Source: an uncultured Bacteroidales bacterium
GTDB taxonomy: Bacteria > Bacteroidota > Bacteroidia > Bacteroidales > Paludibacteraceae
NCBI GenBank assembly: GCA_902766045.1
Contig: CACXCA010000031.1
Location: 35,393-99,392, forward strand
Reading direction: 5' to 3'
DNA length: 64,000 nucleotides
In this document: positions 1-8,577 of the stretch, piece after piece
How positions within the stretch are numbered: position 1 is the first letter of the stretch
How the letters are laid out: the number at the start of each line of letters is the position of its first letter
Translations under genes and position numbers: made by a program
Notes under the pieces: generated by a model
Database searches by the model: none
What the model saw: the letters and a program-made list of their open reading frames with translations, nothing else
Told to the model about the DNA's origin: nothing

Positions 1-2
1 GA

Positions 3-740
3 GCTGGTTATGATATGCAGATTGCCGATCGTTGGGTGAGTGATTTCAATGCCAAGGATATAATGGGTGATGGAAGTGTGGTGTTTGACGAGAAAACAAG
101 GACATTGAAGTTGAAGAATGTTTCGTTGGAGGGCACAAACGCAGCTATGTGGATAAATGAGAAGAACATAGTGGTTGATGTCAAAGACGTATGTAGCTTC
201 TATGGTGATAATGGGTCAGCGCATATTGTTGTAGGTATAGATGGATCTGTTATATTCACGGGAGATAGTATGGTGTTTGTGTCGGATGGTAAAAAGACGA
301 CGCAAGGACTTCTAGTGATTGGTTCTGTGACATTCACCGAAGTGTCATCCTTGTTTGAAGACGAAACAGGTATATTAGCAAATGGTTCTTTGTGCATTCG
401 TAAGTCTCTGATGGATTTCAAAGCCAATTCAACTATTACTGGAGGAAGTCATGATTTACGTCTGGAATTTGCCAAGTTTGAAAACGAGGAATATGGATTT
501 AAATATGGACGTGTTCTGGTGTTGGAAACGGATGAGGATGTAGAAGGAAATTTCAGAATTCTTCCAGCGGGTTATGCTGGCTATGAGGAAACAGGAGTAG
601 CAGATGTTGAGGAAGGAGATAAAGGATTGGATTACGATCGACCAGTGTATGATATTTTAGGTCGCATGATTTATGTGACAAAGGATTACAAAGGCGTTGT
701 AGTTCAAGATGGAAAGAAATATATATTGAAAGGAGAGTAA
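3..740 (+). CDS. C-terminal part of a secreted/surface protein (5' end outside window)
   Basis: The reading frame is open from base 3, upstream of the first ATG at 15, so this is the 3' part of a longer gene cut by the window start. The visible 245 residues are rich in beta-strand-like alternation and Gly/Asp/Val and show no enzyme motif. The last 35 residues (PVYDILGRMI, then YKGVVVQDGKKYIL) match the general pattern of a conserved C-terminal tail common on Bacteroidales exported proteins (YDxxGR followed by GVVIxxGKK), which resembles a T9SS sorting tail. That fits the por operon at 42.5 kb. Function of the mature part is unknown. A lipoprotein gene follows 27 bp downstream, so the two may be co-transcribed. 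Confidence 0.7.
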   Translation, partial: AGYDMQIADRWVSDFNAKDIMGDGSVVFDEKTRTLKLKNVSLEGTNAAMWINEKNIVVDVKDVCSFYGDNGSAHIVVGIDGSVIFTGDSMVFVSDGKKTTQGLLVIGSVTFTEVSSLFEDETGILANGSLCIRKSLMDFKANSTITGGSHDLRLEFAKFENEEYGFKYGRVLVLETDEDVEGNFRILPAGYAGYEETGVADVEEGDKGLDYDRPVYDILGRMIYVTKDYKGVVVQDGKKYILKGE

Positions 741-767
741 TAAAATAACAGGAAAAGGTAGAAGAAG

Positions 768-1265
768 ATGAAAAAACTGATTTTTATTTTGTCAATAGCA
801 TTTATGGCAGGTTCCTTCTGTGCTTGTTCTCACAATGATTCAGAGGGAAAGAATACGAGATATCATCAAGAAGATGGCAAGGCTGATGGTCAGCAACATT
901 CGAAGCTAAGCAAGGAAGAACGAGAAGCACGTCGCGCGGAAATGGAGAAGAGACATAAAGAACGTGAAGCGAAGGTGAATGAGGCATGGGCAAAGTTTGA
1001 CCAGTTGTCTGAGCAAGAGAAGAAGGAGTGGGTTGCAAATGCGAAACGTAACATCGATCGCAGAGATTCCATTCAAGCAGCCAAGAGAGCTGAGATGGAA
1101 GCAAAATGGGCCACGTTTGAAAAATCAGATCTGGCAGGACAGATTGAACTGTTGAAAATGCGTGGTGTAGTGTATCATGAGATGAGACACCCTCATGGGG
1201 AACATAATCATCCGCATACACATGAAAATCAATCTAAATATCCCATGACTGAATATAAAAAGTAA
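768..1265 (+). CDS. Lipoprotein with charged helical body and His-rich tail
   Basis: 165 residues. A type II signal peptide (MKK, hydrophobic stretch, then FCAC with Cys20 as the likely lipidated residue) is followed by a very charged Lys/Glu/Arg region (about residues 45-130) that should form long helices or a coiled coil. The final 30 residues carry a His cluster (HEMRHPHGEHNHPHTHE) that could bind metal ions. I do not recognise the family. The middle, rich in EERxARR and EKRxKEREAK, loosely resembles small stress-type periplasmic helical proteins, but that is only a compositional likeness. A strong intrinsic terminator lies just downstream, so this is the last gene of its transcript. Confidence 0.75.
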   Translation: MKKLIFILSIAFMAGSFCACSHNDSEGKNTRYHQEDGKADGQQHSKLSKEEREARRAEMEKRHKEREAKVNEAWAKFDQLSEQEKKEWVANAKRNIDRRDSIQAAKRAEMEAKWATFEKSDLAGQIELLKMRGVVYHEMRHPHGEHNHPHTHENQSKYPMTEYKK

Positions 1266-1285
1266 GAAATGATGATACGAAAAGG

Positions 1286-1328
1286 AATCCCCTATCCATG
1301 CAAAAAAAGGATAAGGGGATTTTTTTTT
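1286..1328 (+). terminator. Intrinsic terminator after the His-tailed lipoprotein gene
   Basis: A stem of about 11 bp (ATCCCC-TATCC pairing with GGATAAGGGGAT, one bulged base) with an A-rich loop is followed directly by nine T residues. It separates the first two genes from the glycan operon. Confidence 0.85.
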
Positions 1329-1390
1329 GATACGTTTTTCTGTTTGTATTTTTCTGTTTGTAATACGATAGACCTTTTGTCCCTTTGTTT

Positions 1391-1422
1391 TTTGGAAAAT
1401 TGAATTAATAAAAGTAATTTTG
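1391..1422 (+). promoter_or_regulatory. Bacteroidota-type promoter of the nonulosonate operon
   Basis: TTTG at 1391-1394 and TAATTTTG at 1415-1422, separated by 20 nt, match the -33/-7 consensus of the Bacteroidota housekeeping sigma factor. It is the only such pair between the upstream terminator and the first gene at 1498. Confidence 0.7.
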
Positions 1423-1426
1423 CGTT

Positions 1427-1459
1427 GCTTTTTGTTGGTCGGATGTGACTAACAAAAGC
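1427..1459 (+). promoter_or_regulatory. 5' UTR hairpin upstream of the nonulosonate operon
   Basis: GCTTTTTGTTGGTC and GACTAACAAAAGC can pair over about 13 bp with one bulge and one G-T wobble, leaving a 6-nt loop (GGATGT). It begins at the expected transcription start and lacks a T-tract, so it is more likely an RNA stabiliser or regulatory leader than a terminator. Function is inferred only. Confidence 0.5.
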
Positions 1460-1497
1460 GAAGCTGTGATTGTTATTTTAGTATCAGAGACATTATC

Positions 1498-2706
1498 ATG
1501 TTTGATTTAGATAGATTTATATCGAAGTCTGTTATTTTTCGATCCGGTAGTATGTTTGCTGAGGATATAGAAAAAAACAAGGAAAAACTATCACAGGAGA
1601 TAAAAGGGAAGTCTATCTGTGTCATTGGCGGAGCCGGTTCTATTGGCTCGTCTTTCATTAAAGCAGTATTAAGATTTGAACCAGCATCAGTTGTTGTTGT
1701 TGATTTAAACGAAAATGGACTAGCAGAACTTGTTAGAGATGTTCGTTCGACGCATGGCCTTTATTGTCCTGATGAGTTTAGATGTTATACGTTGAATTTT
1801 GCTGATCCTATATTTGAAAGGATTTTCAGAGAGGAGAAGGGCTTTGATATTGTGGCCAATTTTTCGGCACACAAGCATGTGCGCTCAGAGAAGGATAGGT
1901 ACTCTGTTCAGGCACTTATTGAAAACAATGATATCAAGGCAAAGAAACTGATGGATTTGCTTTGCGTCTATCCTCCTAAGCACTTCTTCTGTGTTTCTAC
2001 GGACAAGGCGGCCAACCCTGTCAACATCATGGGAGCGAGCAAGCGTATTATGGAGGACTTAGTTATGGCCTACAATACATGTTTTAAGGTGACAACAGCT
2101 CGATTTGCTAATGTTGCGTTCAGTAATGGTTCTCTTCCTGATGGATGGTTGTATCGTATGCGTAAGAAACAACCATTAGCAGCACCTTCAGATGTAAAAC
2201 GCTATTTTGTGAGTCCAGAAGAATCAGGACAAATTTGCATGTTAGCTTGTATCCTTGGAAATGGAGGTGAGGTCTTCTTCCCCAAATTAGGAGAAGAGCA
2301 AATGCTTACATTCTCATCTATTTGTGATAGCTTCGTGAAAGCGGAGGGATTGAAAAAGGTGGAATGTGGGAGTGATGAAGAAGCTAAGAAATTTGCCGAT
2401 CAGATGACATACGAGTCGGATTCATACCCTGTAGTTTATTTTAAGAGTGATACTACAGGCGAAAAGGCATATGAGGAATTTTATGTCCCTGGTGAAAAAA
2501 TTGATTGGCAGCGGTTTAAATCTCTTGGTGTTGTAAAAGAAACCTCACGACGAGAGATGTCGGAGATAAATACATTCTTTCGGGAACTGGAGACTATTTT
2601 CGCTGAGGCTAACTTCACGAAGAATCAGGTCGTCGAGGCGATTAAACGCTTCATCCCTAATTTCGAACATGAAGAGAAAGGCAAGAATCTTGATCAGAAA
2701 ATGTAA
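1498..2706 (+). CDS. legB: Soluble nucleotide-sugar 4,6-dehydratase (LegB/CapD-like SDR)
   Basis: 402 residues, extended SDR fold. The Rossmann motif GGAGSIG is at residues 44-50. The catalytic set reads Ser167 (VSTDKA), Met178 and Lys182 (NIMGASK), i.e. the S-M-K triad known from WbpM-type dehydratases instead of the usual S-Y-K. There are no membrane segments, unlike full-length WbpM. The expected reaction is 4,6-dehydration of a nucleotide-linked GlcNAc, the first committed step of legionaminic or bacillosamine-type sugars. Because an aminotransferase and NeuB/NeuC/NeuA homologues follow, and a CBS-nucleotidyltransferase sits in the same operon, the substrate may be GDP-GlcNAc as in the Campylobacter legionaminate route (inference). 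It is the first gene of a ten-gene operon and is followed 2 bp later by the aminotransferase. Confidence 0.88.
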   Translation: MFDLDRFISKSVIFRSGSMFAEDIEKNKEKLSQEIKGKSICVIGGAGSIGSSFIKAVLRFEPASVVVVDLNENGLAELVRDVRSTHGLYCPDEFRCYTLNFADPIFERIFREEKGFDIVANFSAHKHVRSEKDRYSVQALIENNDIKAKKLMDLLCVYPPKHFFCVSTDKAANPVNIMGASKRIMEDLVMAYNTCFKVTTARFANVAFSNGSLPDGWLYRMRKKQPLAAPSDVKRYFVSPEESGQICMLACILGNGGEVFFPKLGEEQMLTFSSICDSFVKAEGLKKVECGSDEEAKKFADQMTYESDSYPVVYFKSDTTGEKAYEEFYVPGEKIDWQRFKSLGVVKETSRREMSEINTFFRELETIFAEANFTKNQVVEAIKRFIPNFEHEEKGKNLDQKM

Positions 2707-2708
2707 GT

Positions 2709-3854
2709 ATGGAATTAAAAAAAACGACGGATTTTATTCATGATTTATATGGTACAGATTTTGTGCCATTGTCTGTTCCCGTCTTTATAGGTAACGAGAA
2801 GAAATATCTCAACGAATGTATAGATACGACATTTGTCTCAAGTGTGGGCAAATTTGTTGACCGTTTTGAGGCGGATATGGAGAAATATACGAACAGTAGT
2901 CGTGCTGTGGTTTGTGTTAGTGGAACCAATGCGCTTCACATGTCACTCATGTTAGCGGGTGTGGAACGTGGGGATGAGGTGTTAACCCAGGCATTGACGT
3001 TTATTGCAACTTGCAATGCACTTAGTTATATTGGTGCATATCCAGTCTTTCTTGATGTCGATAGGGATACGATGGGACTTTCTCCTGTGGCTGTGAAGAA
3101 ATGGTTGTCCAATAATTCTGAGATGAAGAATGGGGTTTGTTATAATAAACGGACGGGCCGGCGTGTGAAGGCATGTGTGCCTATGCATACATTTGGTCAC
3201 CCTGTTCATTTGGATGAGTTAATAGCGGTTCTTAAAGAATATAATATAGAATTAGTGGAAGATGCAGCTGAGAGTATCGGTAGTTATTATAAGGGAAAAC
3301 ATACAGGTACTTTTGGAAGAGTTGGAGCCATAAGTTTTAATGGTAATAAAACAATCACAACAGGAGGCGGTGGAATGATGCTCTTCAATGATGAAGAATT
3401 GGGAGCCTATGCAAAACATATTACGACACAGGCTAAGATACCACATCGTTGGGAATTTAAACACGACCATATTGGTTACAATTATCGTATGCCCAACATT
3501 AATGCAGCCTTAGGTTGTGCCCAGTTGGAACATATTGAGGAATATGTTGAAAGTAAGCGTGAAACGGCTAAGATTTACGAAGATTTCTTTAAGAATATTC
3601 CAGATGTTGAATTTTTTACTGAGCCTGAGAATTGTCGCAGTAATTATTGGCTTAATGTTGTGATTCTTAAGAATAAAGATTCTCAGCAGGAGTTCCTACA
3701 ATATACGAATGATAATGGTGTCATGACTCGTCCGATTTGGGAGTTGATGACCCGTTTGCCAATGTTCGAACATTGTGAACATGATGAATTGGAGAATACA
3801 GTGTGGTTTGCGGATAGGGTTGTGAATATACCTTCAAGTGTTAGAATAAAATGA
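2709..3854 (+). CDS. legC: PLP-dependent nucleotide-sugar aminotransferase (LegC-like, DegT/DnrJ/EryC1 family)
   Basis: 381 residues. The DegT/DnrJ/EryC1 signature is clear: the segment EDAAESIGSYYKGKHTGTFG, then NGNKTITTGGGG in which Lys214 is the expected PLP Schiff-base lysine. It should aminate the 4-keto product of the upstream dehydratase to a 4-amino-4,6-dideoxy-GlcNAc nucleotide. The N-terminal extension before the PVFIGNEKKYL region is typical of the LegC branch. Spacing is 2 bp to the dehydratase and a 4-bp ATGA overlap with the next gene, so the genes are translationally coupled. The family is certain; assignment to LegC rests on operon context. Confidence 0.88.
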   Translation: MELKKTTDFIHDLYGTDFVPLSVPVFIGNEKKYLNECIDTTFVSSVGKFVDRFEADMEKYTNSSRAVVCVSGTNALHMSLMLAGVERGDEVLTQALTFIATCNALSYIGAYPVFLDVDRDTMGLSPVAVKKWLSNNSEMKNGVCYNKRTGRRVKACVPMHTFGHPVHLDELIAVLKEYNIELVEDAAESIGSYYKGKHTGTFGRVGAISFNGNKTITTGGGGMMLFNDEELGAYAKHITTQAKIPHRWEFKHDHIGYNYRMPNINAALGCAQLEHIEEYVESKRETAKIYEDFFKNIPDVEFFTEPENCRSNYWLNVVILKNKDSQQEFLQYTNDNGVMTRPIWELMTRLPMFEHCEHDELENTVWFADRVVNIPSSVRIK

Positions 3855-4483
3855 AACCTCTTATTCTTATTGGTGGCGGTGGACATTGTAAATCTGTGAT
3901 AGATGTCGCAGAAAGCGCAGGTTATCGCATTGCGGGAATATTAGACAGACCAGAGGAGTTTGGAAAAAAAATCCTGAACTATGAGGTGATTGGTAACGAC
4001 GATGATATATCTAAGTATGTGAGAAGTGCAGAGTTCATTATCTCCGTCGGTTATATCCGAAACCCTGATCTTCGCATTAAGTTATATGATTTGGTGAAAC
4101 AGCAAGGTGGTCAGTTTGCTACGCTGATTGCTTCTACCGCCTATGTTTCTCGGTATGCAAGTTTGGACGAGGGAACGGTAGTGATGCATCATGCCTTCGT
4201 GAATGCAGAGGCGACCGTGGGAAAGAATGTGATTCTTAATACCTTCTCTAATATTGAACATGGATCTATTGTGGGCGACCAATGTCATATTTCTACAGGT
4301 GTGATGGTTAATGGGGATTGTAAAGTGGGTAACAACTGTTTTATTGGCAGTGGAACGGTGCTCTACAATGGTGTGAGCATAACGGATGGTGTGGTTGTTT
4401 CTGCAGGGTCTGTCGTAAGACGTTCAATTTCTATAAAAGGAGTTTACTCAGGTAATCCTGCTGGATTAAAAATAAGAGGATAA
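3851..4483 (+). CDS. NeuD/PglD-like sugar N- or O-acetyltransferase (LegH-like)
   Basis: 210 residues. The N-terminal GGGGHCKSVIDVAE motif (about residues 7-20) is the PglD/NeuD-type sugar-nucleotide binding element. From about residue 95 on it shows hexapeptide repeats of a left-handed beta-helix (for example SIVGDQCHISTGVMVNGDCKVG), the acetyl-CoA binding part. In the legionaminate pathway such an enzyme N-acetylates the newly introduced C4 amino group; NeuD proteins in sialate loci instead O-acetylate. The position directly after the aminotransferase favours the first role. The start overlaps the preceding stop (ATGA). Confidence 0.85.
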   Translation: MKPLILIGGGGHCKSVIDVAESAGYRIAGILDRPEEFGKKILNYEVIGNDDDISKYVRSAEFIISVGYIRNPDLRIKLYDLVKQQGGQFATLIASTAYVSRYASLDEGTVVMHHAFVNAEATVGKNVILNTFSNIEHGSIVGDQCHISTGVMVNGDCKVGNNCFIGSGTVLYNGVSITDGVVVSAGSVVRRSISIKGVYSGNPAGLKIRG

Positions 4484-4485
4484 AG

Positions 4486-5496
4486 ATGTCGCATGTTCTG
4501 ATTATTGCAGAGGCTGGTGTTAACCATAATGGATCGGTCGAAACGGCTAAGCGGATGATAGATAAGGCCGTTGAGGCGGGTGCTGATGTTATCAAGTTCC
4601 AGACCTTCAAGTCAGAAAAATTGGTTTCTAAGTCTGCCAAGCAGGCTGAGTATCAGAAGAGGAACATCGCCAATGCAGAGAATGATTCCCAATTGGATAT
4701 GCTGAAGAAACTGGAACTCACTGAGTCCGACCATAACGAACTGATGGATTATTGCGCTAAAAAGCAAATACGGTTCTTTTCTACCGCTTTCGATATGGAA
4801 AGCATTGATTACCTGCACTCTTTGCATGTTGGTCTTTGGAAAATACCTTCAGGGGAGATTACCAATTATCCATATCTCAAAAAAATAGCACAATTTGGTG
4901 AACCAGTGATTCTTTCGACGGGGATGTGTGAAATGGAGGATGTTGAGGCCGCGTTGAAGGTGTTGACGGACAACGGTTTGAACAAAGATAAAATTTCTAT
5001 ACTCCATTGTAATACCGAATATCCGACCCCCTTTAAGGATGTCAACCTTTTGGCTATGAACGAATTGAAAGATCGGTTTGGTGTTAGGGTCGGTTATTCT
5101 GACCATACAAAAGGCATTGAAGTACCGATTGCAGCGGTTGCGTTGGGTGCAGAAATTATCGAAAAACATTTTACACTCGACCGAAATATGGAAGGTCCTG
5201 ATCATAAGGCTTCGCTCGAACCCGATGAGCTAAAGGCAATGGTTTCGGCAATAAGAAATATCGAACTTGCTCTCGGTGATGGTCATAAGACAGTCTCGGA
5301 ATCGGAGCGCAAAAATATCGTAGTTGCACGCAAAAGTATTGTTGCAGCAAAAAATATAAAGGCAGGAGAAGTTTTCAACGAAAACAATCTGACCGTTAAA
5401 CGTCCCGGAAACGGAATCTCGCCGATGGATTGGGAAAATGTCATCGGTAAAACTGCAAAAAAAGATTTCGTCGAGGATCAACTTATCGAATTGTAA
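4486..5496 (+). CDS. legI: Nonulosonic acid synthase (NeuB/LegI family)
   Basis: 336 residues. It begins with the NeuB signature IAEAGVNHNG, followed by AGADVIKFQTFKSEKLV. The centre forms the TIM barrel with phosphoenolpyruvate/metal motifs (LSTGMCEMEDVEAAL; HCNTEYPTPFKDVNL; GYSDHTKGIEV; EKHFTLDRNMEGPDHKASL). The last about 60 residues are an antifreeze-like SAF domain (VAAKNIKAGEVF, then GISPMDW). The enzyme condenses PEP with an N-acetylated hexose to a nine-carbon sialic-type acid. LegI, NeuB and PseI are homologous, and here the dehydratase/aminotransferase context points to a 6-deoxy diamino substrate, i.e. legionaminic-type. It lies 2 bp after the acetyltransferase and its stop overlaps the next start by one base. 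Confidence 0.92.
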   Translation: MSHVLIIAEAGVNHNGSVETAKRMIDKAVEAGADVIKFQTFKSEKLVSKSAKQAEYQKRNIANAENDSQLDMLKKLELTESDHNELMDYCAKKQIRFFSTAFDMESIDYLHSLHVGLWKIPSGEITNYPYLKKIAQFGEPVILSTGMCEMEDVEAALKVLTDNGLNKDKISILHCNTEYPTPFKDVNLLAMNELKDRFGVRVGYSDHTKGIEVPIAAVALGAEIIEKHFTLDRNMEGPDHKASLEPDELKAMVSAIRNIELALGDGHKTVSESERKNIVVARKSIVAAKNIKAGEVFNENNLTVKRPGNGISPMDWENVIGKTAKKDFVEDQLIEL

Positions 5497-6656
5497 TGAA
5501 ACGAAAAATCTGTTTTTTTACTGGCACTCGCGCTGAGTACGGAATTATGAGCCGGTTGATGCGGATGGTGAAAGAATCTGAAAATTGTGATATTCAGATA
5601 ATTGCGACCAATATGCACCTTTCGCCGGAGTTCGGACTCACTTATAAGGAGATAGAAGCTGACGGCTTCATCATTAACAAGAAGGTTGAGATGTTGCTGT
5701 CATCTGATACGGCTAATGGTACGGTTAAGTCAATGGGGTTGGCTACGATAGGGTTTGCTGACGCTTTGGAAGATTTAAAGCCCGATTTGGCAGTGATTCT
5801 TGGTGATAGATATGAAATGTTGGCAGCTGCTCAGGCTTGTCTTATTTACAAAGTACCTATCGCACATTTATATGGTGGAGAAATTACGGAGGGTGCATAT
5901 GACAATTCGATCCGTCACGCAATAACAAAATTAAGTAGCTTACATTTTACTAGTACAGAAGAATATAGAAAACGGGTTATTCAGATGGGAGAGGAGCCGG
6001 ATCGCGTATTTTATGTGGGATCACTTGGCGTAGATAATATCAAACATGAGTCCACAATGTCACGTGATGAGCTTGAACGAAGTTTAAACTTTCATTTAGG
6101 AGACAAGTTTTTATTAATAACCTTCCATCCTGTTACGATGGAGAACGCAACTGCTGCTTCTCAATGTGATGATTTATTAAAAGCTCTTTCGGCTGTGAAT
6201 GATGAATACCAGTTGCTTTTCACATTGCCTAATTCCGATACGGATGGACGTATTATTGCTTCAAAAGTGAAAGAGTATGTCTCAGCTCATGTAAACAAAT
6301 CGTTGGTGGTAGATTCTTTGGGCAAGAAACGCTATTATTCAGCATTAAAATATGCGACAGCAGTTGTTGGAAACTCGTCGAGTGGATTGGTGGAAGCACC
6401 GTCATTTGGTATTCCAACATTGAATATAGGAAATCGACAAAAAGGTCGTACTCGTGGAGAAAGTGTGATTGATGTTGAGGCCTCTTATCAAGAGATGTAT
6501 TTAGGGCTGCAGAAAGCATTATCAGAGAATTTTAGGGCCATTGCTTCTGCAGGAAAGAATCCATATGAAAAAGAGAATACTTTGCAAGCAATATTTAATG
6601 TTATAGAAAATCATCCTTTACATAATATAGGAGAAAAACATTTTTACGATTTATGA
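5496..6656 (+). CDS. legG: Hydrolysing nucleotide-sugar 2-epimerase (NeuC/LegG family)
   Basis: 386 residues, GT-B-like epimerase fold. The N-terminus FFTGTRAEYGIMSRLM is the NeuC signature; LAVILGDRYEMLAAA, the AHLYGGEITEGAYDNSIRHAITKLS segment and the C-terminal VGNSSSGLVEAPSFGIP are the conserved UDP-binding parts. It releases the nucleotide while inverting C2, giving the mannosamine-type precursor for the synthase encoded just upstream. Length is normal for the family. The start overlaps the preceding stop by one base (TAATG) and the end overlaps the next start (ATGA). Sugar specificity (UDP vs GDP, GlcNAc vs 2,4-diNAc) cannot be read from the sequence. Confidence 0.9.
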   Translation: MKRKICFFTGTRAEYGIMSRLMRMVKESENCDIQIIATNMHLSPEFGLTYKEIEADGFIINKKVEMLLSSDTANGTVKSMGLATIGFADALEDLKPDLAVILGDRYEMLAAAQACLIYKVPIAHLYGGEITEGAYDNSIRHAITKLSSLHFTSTEEYRKRVIQMGEEPDRVFYVGSLGVDNIKHESTMSRDELERSLNFHLGDKFLLITFHPVTMENATAASQCDDLLKALSAVNDEYQLLFTLPNSDTDGRIIASKVKEYVSAHVNKSLVVDSLGKKRYYSALKYATAVVGNSSSGLVEAPSFGIPTLNIGNRQKGRTRGESVIDVEASYQEMYLGLQKALSENFRAIASAGKNPYEKENTLQAIFNVIENHPLHNIGEKHFYDL

Positions 6657-7630
6657 ATGTGTTGGTTATAGGTCTTGGTTCGATGGGAAAGCGTAGAATG
6701 CGGCTGCTCAAAGAACACAAAGAGATCGTGTTGTTTGGTGTAGATAGTAACAAGGATCGTTGTAAGGATGTGACGGAAACCTTTGGCGCTAAGTGCTACG
6801 ATTCCATCTCGGAGGCTGTGAGTAATGAACGATTGTCATGCGCCTTCGTTTGTACTTCACCGCTCTCTCATTCCAACATCATTACGGAGTGCCTCTGCAA
6901 TGGTCTTCATGTCTTTACTGAGATTAATCTGGTCGCAGATGGCTACGAAAGGAATATTCAGTTGGCGTCAGAAGAAAATCTAGTACTCTTTTTGTCCTCT
7001 ACATTTTTGTATCGAAAGGAAACTCAGACGATTATCGATCGGGTGAACGGTCGTTGTGATAAGGTTAATTATATCTATCATGTTGGTCAATATCTGCCTG
7101 ATTGGCATCCTTGGGAAAATTACAAGGATTATTTCATTGGAGATGCTCGGACCAATGGTTGTCGTGAAATCATGGCAATTGATATGCCTTGGCTTGTAAC
7201 TGCTTTCGGCAACATTAAGAAGGTGCATGCGTTGAAGAGTAAGAATACAAGTTTGAACATCAATTATTATGACAATTATTTTGTCACGATTGAGCATGAG
7301 ACGGGTGCGAAAGGAGTTTTCGCTGTTGATGTGGTGACTCGGAAACCGATTCGTCATATTGATGTGTATGGGGAGAATCTTCAAATTTCCTGGAATGGCA
7401 CACCAGACTCTCTGACAGAGTATGATGTTGAGGCTAAACGAGAGGAGATAATACGATTCGATAATGCTTCGGAGCATGTGGACGGTTATGCTGCTTTTGT
7501 GACTGAGAATCCCTACAGGGAGGAAATCAACGCTTTCTTCGCTCAAATTGAAAACCCATCGAAACAGGTGGCTTGGGATTTTGAGAGAGATAAGAAACTT
7601 TTAAAAATTATTGACGAGATAGAAGCTTAA
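6653..7630 (+). CDS. Gfo/Idh/MocA-family oxidoreductase lacking the usual EKP motif
   Basis: 325 residues. The NAD(P)-binding glycine motif GLGSMGKRRMRLL is at residues 7-19, and the following region carries the family pattern CTSPLSHSNIITECL. Where Gfo/Idh enzymes have the catalytically important E-K-P, this protein reads T-E-I-N, and the later conserved His segment (HEWDY in the neighbour) reads DMPWLV. It shares a PDWxPxxxY motif with the next gene, so the two look like diverged paralogues. It may act on a sugar intermediate in this pathway, possibly as a partner subunit of the neighbour. Substrate unknown. It overlaps both neighbours by 1-4 bp. Confidence 0.8.
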   Translation: MNVLVIGLGSMGKRRMRLLKEHKEIVLFGVDSNKDRCKDVTETFGAKCYDSISEAVSNERLSCAFVCTSPLSHSNIITECLCNGLHVFTEINLVADGYERNIQLASEENLVLFLSSTFLYRKETQTIIDRVNGRCDKVNYIYHVGQYLPDWHPWENYKDYFIGDARTNGCREIMAIDMPWLVTAFGNIKKVHALKSKNTSLNINYYDNYFVTIEHETGAKGVFAVDVVTRKPIRHIDVYGENLQISWNGTPDSLTEYDVEAKREEIIRFDNASEHVDGYAAFVTENPYREEINAFFAQIENPSKQVAWDFERDKKLLKIIDEIEA

Positions 7631-8577
7631 TGCATTACGATATTGCTTTTGTGGGATTGGGCTCAATTGGTACGCGCCATTTGAGGAATGTATGTGCGTT
7701 GCTGGATAAATGGAACGATACTTACACCATCGATCTATATAGGAGTTCGATTGGAAAGCCTATGCCGGATGATATCGCTTGTTTGGTCAGCAATGAGTAT
7801 CTCTTCTCGGCTGAGTTGCCGGCACAGGTCAACTACGACATTGTGTTTGTCACCAATCCGACTGCCTTGCATTATGATACGTTGCTGAAATTTAAGGATA
7901 ACACAAAATCTTTTTTCATTGAAAAACCGATTTTCAACACCACGGAGGTGGATACGGACATTTGGGATAAGTTGAAGGACGTTACGTGTTATGTCGCTTG
8001 CCCTTTGCGTTACAATCCTGTTCTCCAATATATAAAGAAGAATGTGCAGTTGAAAAAAGTGATTTCTGCACGGGCTATTTCATCTAGCTATTTGCCTGAT
8101 TGGCGTCCTGGTCAGGATTATAGAGTATCTTATAGTGCTCATCGAGATATGGGTGGTGGGGTCGGTATTGATTTGATCCACGAGTGGGATTATTTGACAA
8201 TGTTTTTTGGAGTTCCAGAGATGTGTTATTCAATCCAGGATAAGATTTCTCCTTTGGAGATAGATAGTGATGATATTGCTATTTATATTGCCAAAACGAG
8301 GTCAACTACAGTTGAACTGCATTTGGATTATTTCGGTCGGAAAAGCATTCGGACCTTGGATTTGTTTTTGTCAGAAGACACTCTTCATTGTGACATTTTG
8401 AACGGGAGCGTGGAATATATGAGCTCTGGAGAGATTTTGAATTTCAATGGGGATAGAAATGCTTTTCAACTATTGGAAATAGAACATTTTTTCGATATAA
8501 TCAATCATAAGATAGAAAATGATAGTACAGCGGAGCATGCTTTCGCAGTGCTAAAATTAGCAAAAGGAGAGTTATGA
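7630..8577 (+). CDS. Gfo/Idh/MocA-family oxidoreductase
   Basis: 315 residues. Rossmann motif GLGSIGTRHLRNV near residues 8-20, the intact family motif E-K-P (FFIEKPIFNTTEVD), a PDWRPGQDYRVSY motif and a GGGVGIDLIHEWDYL helix with the conserved His. These are the hallmarks of NAD(P)-dependent sugar dehydrogenases of this family. Such genes occur in several nonulosonate clusters where they are thought to supply or modify a precursor sugar. The substrate is not evident. Coupled to the neighbouring genes (TAATG at its start, ATGA at its end). Confidence 0.85.
   Translation: MHYDIAFVGLGSIGTRHLRNVCALLDKWNDTYTIDLYRSSIGKPMPDDIACLVSNEYLFSAELPAQVNYDIVFVTNPTALHYDTLLKFKDNTKSFFIEKPIFNTTEVDTDIWDKLKDVTCYVACPLRYNPVLQYIKKNVQLKKVISARAISSSYLPDWRPGQDYRVSYSAHRDMGGGVGIDLIHEWDYLTMFFGVPEMCYSIQDKISPLEIDSDDIAIYIAKTRSTTVELHLDYFGRKSIRTLDLFLSEDTLHCDILNGSVEYMSSGEILNFNGDRNAFQLLEIEHFFDIINHKIENDSTAEHAFAVLKLAKGEL

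Noticed and set aside
1335..1362. Tandem TTTTTCTGTTTGTA repeat
   Set aside because: Two short AT-rich copies just after a terminator; no structure or function apparent.
1391..1497. Invertible (phase-variable) promoter like those of Bacteroides capsule loci
   Set aside because: No pair of long inverted repeats flanking the promoter segment and no adjacent recombinase gene was seen.
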